From: Hirundichthys speculiger | Lineage: Eukaryota > Chordata > Actinopteri > Beloniformes > Exocoetidae | Direction: 5' to 3' | Length of the DNA stretch: 64,000 nucleotides | NCBI GenBank assembly: GCA_018398805.1 | Contig: JAGFBZ010001291.1 | Coordinates: 1 to 64,000, forward strand | Part shown: positions 38,401 through 49,600 of the stretch, piece after piece | Numbering within the stretch: the first letter of the stretch is position 1 | Layout of the letters: each line of letters opens with the position of its first letter | The notes under the pieces: generated by a model | What the model was told of the DNA's origin: nothing | Database searches by the model: none | What the model saw: the letters and a program-made list of their open reading frames with translations, nothing else | Program-made: the position numbers and the translations under genes

Positions 38401-41400
38401 CTCTGAGATGAGATCACATGACACACCCTTGGCGAATCAGGGATGGATAAGTCGTGACCCAGAAGGGTTGACTATGGTTGACGATGGGATCGATACGTCA
38501 TGACCCAGAAGGGTTGACGATGGTTGACCATGGTTGACCATGGTCAACTATCATGGTCAACCATCGTCAACCATCGTCAACCATCATCAACCATCGTCAA
38601 CCATGGTCAACCATGGTCAACACAGACGCGTCTCCAAGGTTGACGATGGTTGACGATAGTTGACGATAGTTGACGATGATTGACGATAGTTGACCATGGT
38701 CAACACAGACGCGTCTCCAAGGTTGACCATGGTTGACGATGATTGATGATGGTCAACCATGGTTGACCATGGTTGACCATTGTCACCACAGCATGTCTCC
38801 GTGTTTCCTCTCTGAGATGGGATCACATGACACACCCTTGGCGAATCAGGGATGGATACGTCGTGACCCAGAAGGGTTGACGATGGGATCGATACATCGT
38901 GACCCAGAAGGGTCAACCATCGTCAACCATCATCAACCATGGTCAACCATGGTCAACATAGACGCGTCTCCAAGGTTGACGATGGTTGACGATAGTTGAC
39001 CATGGTTGACAATGGTTGACCATGATTGACCATCGTCACCACAGCATGTGTCCGTGTTTCCTCTCTGAGATGGGATCACATGACACACCCTTGGTAAATC
39101 AGGGATGGATACGTCGTGACCCAGAAGGGTTGACGATGGGATCGATACATCGTGACCCAGAAGGGTCAACCATCGTCAACCATCATCAACCATGGTCAAC
39201 CATGGTCAACACAGACGCGTCTCCAAGGTTGACCATGGTTGACGATGGTTGACCATCGTCACCACAGCATGTCTCCGTGTTTCCTCTCTGAGATGGGATC
39301 ACATGACACACCCTTGGCGAATCAGGGATGGATACGTCGTGACCCAGAAGGGCAGGTTATAACTACATCATAGTTTCTAGATGCTTCTGATCTTCTGGAT
39401 TGGAGCAACTCTGAAGACCTGATGTACTGAAGCACTGACACTGATTCATCACTGGGGTTGGGCACTGAAAATGATTCCAAGTAGGAATCGGTTCCTAACA
39501 TCCGGTTCTGGAATCATTTTGAAGATTTTTCAATTTTGATTCCTTTTTTTGGTTCCTAAATGTCTGTGCTAATTATTTCTTTTGTTTGTTTTGTTTTGAT
39601 TTACTGCACTAGTTTGTTGATGTTACTCTGCCCGGCGTTCTCAACTCCACGCTAGTGTCGACGTCACGTTGGTCACCGACGGGACTTCACTCGCCACAAC
39701 ATGGATCCCAAGAGACGCCGCTCTCGAGTTTGGCTGCATTTCAGTCCAGGAAATGACAGCTACCTGGCACAGTGAAACACCTGCGGGAAGCGTGTTACTG
39801 CCAAAGGAGGGAGCACGACTATTATGGCAAAACACCTTCACCTGCATGACATCACAAAAATAAACGAGTGTAGCGTATTTAATTCACTGCGTTGCTCCCG
39901 TCGCTTCTTCGACTGCAACAGAGTCCGTCTTCATCCAGAAACTCTTGCCTTCCATTCTACAGTGGTACCTCTACTTACGAACGTTTCTACGTACGAAGTT
40001 TTCAGGTTACGAGACGCATCAACTGGAAAATATTGCCTCTAGTTACAAAAGAAATTTCAGGACACGAAAGGCAAAAATACAGTAGCGCTGCTACTCGGAG
40101 CTCCCAGAGTTTACCGAACGTTAACATACTTGTAGCTGCTCTGCTATTGGCTATCGGCTAGCATCTTCCTGGCATCCCATTGGCTAGGAGGGCCTAGGCT
40201 TGGGAGGTATCCAAATTTTGATACCGTCAAACTTCCCTCACATTTTACCGGGGTATACGGTATTCCCGCGACTATTAAGGCAAACACACACCACCGGCGG
40301 ACGCCGCGCGTCAAAACAGCCGTCCCCATTATGTGCGCCGCCGCGGGGCTTTATGCCTGAAAAAAAGGCGAGTTTACCTCGAAACAGCAGTTCAGTGCTT
40401 CAATATAAAGTTGCCTCAACTACAGTTGTTATTTATTTGTGTATTTCTTGCTTTTCACTGTAGTTTTAACTGTTCCTTCTCTGCTGCAGCTGGTGTGTGT
40501 TTGCTGAAACGCGCTTTATAGTGCGCTGCACTTTACAGTAAAGTGTCTGATGCGGGACGTTTCACTTCCTCTAAATTCTTCAACATAAAAGTCCAACATT
40601 ATTTGTTTCATTAGAAGCTTTTATTTTGAAGCAGCAAACTCAGGAACTGTTGTTTTCATCGTCAGTACCTTAAGAGGACGAGTCAAACGGGCGAGCGAGC
40701 GAACATGAATAAACGGTAAAATAAAGCAGAACACACAGCAATACAGGAAAAAAACTAAACTTTAAAACACAGAAATCATTCATTGGATTTTTAAGACAGT
40801 ATTGAAACTGATACCGCCGCTATTTTTGAATACCGGAAGTATACGGTATTACCGTAATACCGCCCAAGCCTAGGAGGGCCCCTTGTCTGTATGAGCGTAA
40901 CCCAGCAACCAGGTAAACGAACAATTTTTACCTCCGCTAAGGAGGTTATGTTAATCTGTCTGTTTCTTAAAGAGCAGATATGGTCATCTTCCAAAACAAA
41001 AACTGTTGATTTTGTTTTTTCTTGGGCAAATGTATTTTGGAGGCCAACTGCCAACTTTAAGTTGTTTAACATTTAGGCTGTAAGTGAATTCTGTGTTTGC
41101 ATATGTGCATGCTAGCATGTAAAAATAAAAACGGCCTGTCGCCTGTGTAAATGTGTCACAGTTTTTTTTATGAAAAAATTCTACTGTTAGATAAGTCGCG
41201 ATCTGTTGACCTACACCTCAAAGAATCGGAATCAGAATCGGAATCAGAATCGTTAAAATCCAAACGATGCCCGACCCTAATCATCACCCCGACCCCCGTC
41301 ACCAGATATCTGAAGCAGTCGCACCATCTGGACCGTTCACGGATGCGAGCGTCGTCGTACCTCTGTGGGGGAGGGGGGCTGAGGCGGGGCCTCCTCGCTG

Positions 41401-43561
41401 TTCCGGGCGGGCGGCTCTCCTTGGAGCCGCTCCCGCAGCCGCGCCACTTCCTGCCGCAGGGCGCCGACTTCCTGCGCTCGCGTCTGGGCGCCGGCCTCCA
41501 GCTCCACCTTCTGGCCGATGAGCGCCTTCCCCTGAGCCTCCACCACGGAGATCTTGTGCCGCAGGTCGTGGTTGATCTTCATGAGGCGGGACTGCTGCTG
41601 CTGGAGCTGCAGACGTGTCAGAGAGCGCTGGTTAGTGGCGCCCACGGACCCGGACGCCGCCGTGGCCGCGGGTCTTTAGTCTGGGAGCTGTAGTTACAGA
41701 AACCCGGGTGTCTTTCTCCTGACTGTCTTTCCAAACAACCTGCTCTCAGAAACTGTCACTTTCTGGGAAGATTAAATTCAGATGACCTCTTTTTTTCCAC
41801 CTATCAGGGTAGACGGACTGTGCATGTACGCTGAGACAGGATTGGACAGGGATTTACCGGGACGTCCACTCCAAAACAATCAACATTGGTTTTATGACCC
41901 TTTTCCAGATTCATGCTTATCCCTTTCCCTCTCGGCATTGGGTTAACACACACCTGAACGCCCCGGATCACCTGCTCACCTGCTGCTGATCATTTCATCC
42001 GAGGGCTGGTGACCAGCAGCACCTGGCTGAGCGGTCAGGTGGTACCTGGGACTGCTCAGGTGTTGGATTTCTCTTTTTAATTTTTGGCGTCATTTTTATT
42101 ATATCACCCCCCCCCCACCCCTGAAAGTGAGGTGGGGGGGGGGTGGGGTAGGGGTGAGTATTGGCGAGGACCTCTCAATACGATATGTATCATGATACTT
42201 GGGTCCCGATACGATATTATCATGATGTCGCGATATCGCGATATATTGCGATATTCTACCCAGTTAATATCAAAACTAAAAGTAGAGATGAAAAATCAAG
42301 TTGCTGTATATGTTCATCAGATGATATTGATCATTCAGAGGACAAATTGGGTCAAAACTATTTGCTTCAAAACAACCTATTTATTGTTTATTATTAGTGT
42401 TTTTGCACATTCAAGTGAATTAATGAATTTTCCTAAAAAAAATCGATATTATATTGGACAGTCGAATATCGTGATATATCGTCAAATCGATTTTGACGCC
42501 ATCATCATCAATTTGATTCCAATTCAACCCAAAATTCAATTTTCATGTAATGCCAATTAATGAAAAAAAAGTCCATCTGAGGAAATGAACAGACGAGCTG
42601 AGCGATTTTATCGATTCCGTGAAAAAAAAAACCTAGTTATTGTTTATTATTAGTGTTTTTGCACATTTAGGTGAATGAATGAATTTTCCTCAATCAATAT
42701 TATATTGGGCGGCCGAAAATCGCGATATAGAGTGTTCCCTTGTTTTTCGCGGTTAATGGGGACCAGCGCCCCCACTTGAAAATCAAAATCCGCTAACTGG
42801 AGCCGGAGCCCTGAGCCTCAATAACGTGTTTAAAATATGTTTAAAAACCACAAAAAAGTAGTGAAACAAGACAAAGGCTCAACTGTGGTCTTTCTGTTTC
42901 CTTCACAGCCTCTGGTCTCTGAACCGTAGTAAACAAACCGCTGCTATTGTGCTATTTTTGGCTCGTAATTAGCGGCTAACACGCTAACAACAACAAAACA
43001 AACAGTCTGGTTTTCTCTGCATGGAACGAGAACTTTATTCTGTCACTGCAGGAACTTGTAACATCACACAGGTTGTATTGTTGGGCTCCTGTCGGTAAAC
43101 ACACTACATTACCCATAAGGCCAAATCATTACCCATAAAGCCACACTACATTACCCATAAGGCCACACCATTACCCATAAGGCCACCTTCTTAAAGGGGC
43201 CAGGCTGGCTCACAGCATTTCTTCACTGTGAGAGAACGCACACAACATCCTGTGATGTTTCCGCGATTAAAAAAAAAATCTTTTTATTATATTATATATA
43301 TAATACGTAAAACCGTGGAACTAAAAGCGCGAATTGGCGAGGGATCACTATAATGGCAAATTGATTTTTTTCCCACCCCTAGGGGTGGGTGTGGGGGGGG
43401 GGGGGTCTTACTGCTTCTATGTCTTCGTTCTTCAGCGTGAGCTCGCGGTCCTTCGCTCGGATCTCGTCCCGCTGCTTGTCCACCACCTCCTTCAGCTTCA
43501 TCATCACCTGCTTCTCCCTCTCCGTCATACCTGGAAGACACAGACGGAGAAGCGCTGGAGC

Positions 43562-43610
<49 letters not shown>

Positions 43611-46600
43611 TGTGTGTGTGTGTGAGTGCTGCAGGTGTGCAGCTGTGGGACTGAGGCTGGTCTGTCTGCTGTGGGTCAGCATCTGTGGCCTCAGACCGAC
43701 CCGTCAGACCCAGATAGGGACGTCTTTGTGTCAGAGCGTGAGAGCAGAGGCATGTGAAACCAATCCAAAGCAACGACTGAAATGGATTTTTAAAACTAAA
43801 ATTCCTGCAAATCAGCAAAATACAAAGCAAATGTGTGTTTTCATCATCTGCAGCTACGTGAGCGTCTCAAGAGCGTCTGCAGGTTCAGGAGCGTCACGGC
43901 TGATCTACCTGCTTCCTCTGGAGTCTGGTTTATAAGACTTCCCTCTTTATTCCAGTCTGCATGTTTAATTCTACGCATGAAAGCAGGTCAGTGTTGGAGT
44001 TTCACTCCTGATCTAGAAGCAGAGACGATGCAGCTGCTGGTGAGGGTAAAAACTAGGGATTAAAACCGATAACCGATAACACACACATATACCTAAGATC
44101 ATTACATCAATACTATGAACAAAATCAAAAATAGTTTTGACTCTTTAAATGAACAGATATTTATTTTTCCAATATAAAACTATTGTCAAGCCTCTCAAAC
44201 ATTTTCATAAAGCTATCAAACAAACCTATTTGATATCTCACATTAACTTAAATAAGGTTCATTACTGACTGATATAAAAAAATAAAGGCTCCTTGAACTG
44301 ATGGAAATACATGCATCAGAATTACTAACTGAAAAAGATTAACATTTAAAGGATTTTGGCTTGTGGTTCCATTTAAATTAATACCTTTAATTAAAGTAAA
44401 TGAGGTTCAGTGATTTTTTTGTTTTTTTATCTCATTGAAGCTTTAGATGAGAGGAATGAGGGAGAGGAGAGACTGCTGCTAGCTTGCGCACGTTAGCATT
44501 AGCTTCCATTAGCTCACGTTAGCGCGATTTCAAAACTCCATGGAAGTGATTGTTATGTTGTAGGTGGCTGATCAGGTTTTACGTATTAAAGCTTGTGCTT
44601 CCCTCCTCGTAGAATTCACTCGGAGGATTCAAGATTCAAGATTCAAGATCTTTATTTGTTACGTACACAATTATACTTTGTACATTGCGCAGTAAAATTT
44701 GTTATTGTACCCACAGGGCAAACGCTTTCTTTTTAGAAGAAACAGGAAAAAAGAAAGAATTAAGTTTAAATAAGTAATAAATAATAAATAAACACACGGT
44801 GCAGGAGATGAGAAAAACTATGAAGTCCAAATAAAACAGAGCAGAGTAACTGTTCAATATTATGCTTAATGTGAGTAGTGGTCACAGTTAAGCACAAATA
44901 ACCACCAAACTATCTTCTTCTGAAACTTTAACGAAGTTCCACGCCGCCATGTTTGTTGTGATCAGCGCTGCGCTGCAGGCTGCATTCAAGGTGTAACGTA
45001 AATTCCCACGTTCCCTCGTTTGCTAGTCGTTCTTTCAGCCTTTTCTATTTTTTTCTTTTTTATGTGTAACATGAGGGAAAATACTGCGAATATCAATTAA
45101 AGTCAGCAACTACTAAAATTATGACCGAGTTAACGAGTTGTTTTCTGGCATGAGGGGGTATTCTTGATTTTCCTGATTGAGTAATCGTTTTTCTGATTAT
45201 GCCGACGTCACTTGAACATAACATTCACTGCCGGTCATTCAAGGCTCAGAGGGAGCGAGACACTGCTGTGTTGACAGAAATATAAATGTTATCGGGGCTA
45301 TTCGTCGTGATATCGGACTTATCAGGATGATGTCATAATTTCCTGTTATCGGCCCGATAATTATCGTAAACCGCTAGTGAAAACGCAGCTTCTAAGCGTG
45401 CCCGTCCTCACCCTCGTGCCTCTGCAGGTCCTCCTCGTTCATCGAGTCTTTGATGGACATGTTGGACAGGAGCGTCTTGTTCTCCTCCTGCAGCTGAGCG
45501 ATCTGGGTCAGCAGGTCCTGGGCTTCCCCCCTCCACACGTCCTCCACCCGCTCCAGCTCCTGGAAACAGCCAGAAACCCAACATGCAGAACTGTAGGTGA
45601 CACGTCCACAACAAACCTCACCGCCATGATTAAAGACAGTTTAACTAATCCCTCTCTGGTATCAGGACATAATAAAGTTCCTCTGTACAGCAGTACCACC
45701 TCTGACCACATGGAGGCGCACAGATCCGTTGATGAAAGAGCCGCCTGACCAATACCGAGCTAATGAGTTGGGACGGGACGGCACGTCTTGTTGTGCCACT
45801 TCTTTGTGTCTAAAAAAGGGGTGTTAAAAAAAATTGATTTGGCAATATATCGTGATTTTCAGCCGCCCAATTTAATATCAATTTTTCAGCTCCTAATATT
45901 GATTTTTTTGGGAAAATTCATGTATTAGAGGCATTGCGAATACTGTACCATTTCTGCACCACCACTCCGGTAGATGGCGCCGTAGAGCCACTTTGTAGAA
46001 TGATCAATATCATCTGATGAACATATACAGCAACTTGATTTTTCATTTCTACTTTTAATTTTGATATTTACTGGGTAGAATATCGCAATATCGCGATAAT
46101 ATCGTATCGTGATGCAAGTATAATGATACATATCAAATTGCGAGGTCCTTGCCAATACTCACCCCAGTCTGAAACTGGGCAGATGTGAGTTACGTCGTAG
46201 GTTCTGGGCGATATGACCTCAAATCAATATCACGATATCACGATATCACAATATCACGATTTTTTTGTTTTTTTTTTTCCCAGTGAAAGGTTATTGTTTG
46301 CTCAACTATTAAAACCAGGATATTTTCTAACCAGAGGTGACATAAACAAGTCTGCGACGCGCTGCCCCCATATGCTCAGCAGCGGTACTGCAGTACGGGA
46401 AATAATATGATTATTTTTCACATAATTATATTAATTATATATAATTAATAAGTAACTATTATTATTAATAATAATTAGTTATTAATAATAATTACTTTTA
46501 ATAATTAATAATTATATTATTAATTCAGTATTGCTGTCATTTATTTATTGTTGAAAAAAAAAAACCTCACTACAATGTTGAATTTCCCTTCTGGGACTAA

Positions 46601-49600
46601 TAAAGTATTTTTCATTTTATTTCATAATTAAATGATGTGGTTAAAAAAAAAGCAACAACTAATCAATAAAAGGCATCAGCTAAATGAACCCAAATGAATA
46701 ATTAATCAGCTGCAGGCCTGTTATAATTAGAGTGGTCACCGCTGCAGCATTAAAGCTGCCGCTAATAAAACCTTTAAATAGAAACTCCTGGACCGTTTCC
46801 AGGCCTGGAAACTCCTTATTTTCCAGGCCTGGAAACTCCTTATTTTCCAGGCCTGGAAACTCCATATTTTCCAGGCCAGACCGTTTCCAGGCAGCAGCAG
46901 CTACTTCCGCCTCCACCCTTCACGGTCATGAGACGTGGTTAATGAGTCTCCCGCTGACCCGGCGGCCGTCACGAGGAACTCACATCTGGACTTTTTATAG
47001 CCCCGACAGTCGGGCTGATTTCAGACGAGTCAGTGTTTCCACCACGTCTGCACGCGTACCATCATAGTTTTAATCTGTTATATAACCGGACGTTTCATTC
47101 ACAAATACACTGCAGCGCTTTGAAGAGGACCGGTTCTGCTCCTACCCAGAAACCATTGCTCTCTAAACATCCTGCCTGGTCAGAGTACAGCTCTGAGGCC
47201 CAGAGGGATTCTGGGAAACATTAAAGAGAAGATCTCAGCATTTATAGAAATACTTGTTACACAACGAGATACCATCAGAGCCGATTCATATATTCTATAT
47301 CCGGTCTATACTCATATATATATACGTATACTGGTCCATACTCGTATATATACATATACTGGTCCATACTCGTATATATATATATATACGTATACTGGTC
47401 CATACTCGTATATACACGTATACTGGTCCATACTCGTATATACACGTATACTGGTCTATACTCGTATATATATATATACGTATACTGGTCCATACTCGTA
47501 TATATACATATACTGGTCCATACTCGTATATATATATATACGTATACTGGTCCATACTCGTATATATATATATACGTATACTGGTCTATACTCGTATATA
47601 TATATATACGTATACTGGTCTATACTCGTATATATATATATACATATACTGGTCCATACTCGTATATATATATATACGTATACTGGTCTATACTCGTATA
47701 TATATATATACGTATACTGGTCCATACTCGTATATATATATATATAACGTATATATACGTATACTGGTCCATACTCGTATATATATATATACGTATACTG
47801 GTCTATACTCGTATATATATATATACGTATACTGGTCCATACTCGTATATATATATATATATATACTGGTCCATACTCGTATATATATATATACGTATAC
47901 TGGTCCATACTCGTATATATACATATACTGGTCCATACTCGTATATATATATATACGTATACTGGTCTATACTCGTATATATACGTATACTGGTCCATAC
48001 TCATATATATATATACGTATACTGGTCTATACTCATATATATACATATACTGGGTCTGAGATTCTTCTTGGAGGACAGGAAGGACGGGAGACACTGACGT
48101 GACAAACTCTTCTGCATGTAAATGTCATTATTGGTGTCTCCTGAGGTGAGACTTAGGTGTCTCCTTCCACCTCAGTCTGGACCTGAGTCTGGATCTGAGT
48201 CTGGATCTGAGTCTTGACCTGCAGGACCTGAGTCTGGACCTGAGTCTGGACCTGAGTCTGGATCTGAGTCTGGACCTGAGTCTGGATCTGAGTCTGGATC
48301 TGAGTCTGGATCTGAGTCTGGACCTGAGCCTGGATCTGAGTCTGGATCTGAGTCTGGATCTGAGTCTGGATCTGAGTCTTGACCTGAGCCTGGATCTGAG
48401 TCTGGATCTGAGTCTGGATCTGAGTCTGGATCTGAGTCTTGACCTGCAGGACCTGAGTCTGGACCTGAGTCTGGACCTGAATCTGGACCTGAGTCTTGAC
48501 CTGCAGGACCTGAGTCTGGACCTGAGTCTGGACCTGAGTCTGGACCTGAGTCTGGACCTGAGTCTGGATCTGAGTCTGGTCTGGAGAGCTGAGTCTGGAC
48601 CTGCAGGACCTGAGTCTGGACCTGAGTCTGGATCTGAGTCTTGACCTGCAGGACCTGAGTCTGGACCTGAGTCTGGATCTGAGTCTGGAGCTGAGTCTGG
48701 ACCTGAGTCTGGAGCTGAGTCTGGAGCTGAGTCTGGAGCTGAGTCTGGACCTGCAGGACCTGAGTCTGGACCTGAGTCTGGACCTGAGTCTGGACCTGAG
48801 TCTGGATCTGAGTCTGGATCTGAGTCTGGATCTGAGTCTGGACCTGAGTCTTGACCTGCAGGACCTGAGTCTGGACCTGAGTCTGGACCTGAGTCTGGAC
48901 CTGAGTCTGGATCTGAGTCTGGACTGAGTCTGGACCTGCAAGACCTGAGTCTGGACCTGAGTCTTGACCTGCAGGACCTGAGTCTGGACCTGAGTCAGGA
49001 TCTGAGTCTGGATCTGAGTCTGGACCTGAGTCTGGACCTGAGTCTGGACCTGCTGGACCTGAGTCTGGACCTGAGTCTGGATCTGAGTCTGGACCTGAGT
49101 CTGGACCTGAGTCTGGACCTGGACCTGAGTCTGGACTGAGTCTGGACTGAGTCTGGACCTGAGTCTGGATCTGGACCTGAGTCTGGACCTGAGTCTGGAC
49201 CTGCTGGATCTGAGTCTGGACCTGAGTCTGGACCTGCTGGATCTGAGTCTGGACCTGAGTCTGGACCTGCTGGATCTGAGTCTGGACCTGAGTCTGAACC
49301 TGCTGGATGGTGTTTGTTTTTTTAAATCCTGTTAACCAGGTTTTTTCGTTTCCGTTGTCACTTCAGGGGGATTTGATGCTGTCTGTTCTAGGACTGTAGC
49401 GATACGCTAATCTCACGATACGATACACGATATTCGGCTCACGATACGATATATATCGATATTCATCTTACAATACATTTACATCATTTTCTGAAAGATT
49501 TTAAAGGGACAAAGTGATTTTGGTGACATCTTGTGAGTGTTCCAATGACTTTGTTTGAATTAATTGAACTGAAAGGATCAATTACACATTATATGGCTGA

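Larger units (their letters stand above)
39453..41279. mobile_element. hAT element with BED finger, nested insertion
   Basis: Left end TGGGGTTGGGCACTGA; right end reads TAGGGTCGGGCATCG on the other strand. Flanks TTCATCAC and ATCATCAC form an 8-bp duplication with one change. A BED-finger remnant is at 39701-39851. It is interrupted by a smaller hAT element (40195-40872), and an additional foreign segment beginning CAGTGGTACCTCTACTTACG (39959) may be a further insertion. Confidence 0.88.

Noticed and set aside
47254..48102. Open frames of the IYIYTY type on both strands
   Set aside because: Product of the TATA-rich minisatellite.
48153..48941. 262-codon - strand frame rich in RSRLRS and QTQVQTQ
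   Set aside because: Product of the 12-bp minisatellite within RILPL1 intron 1.
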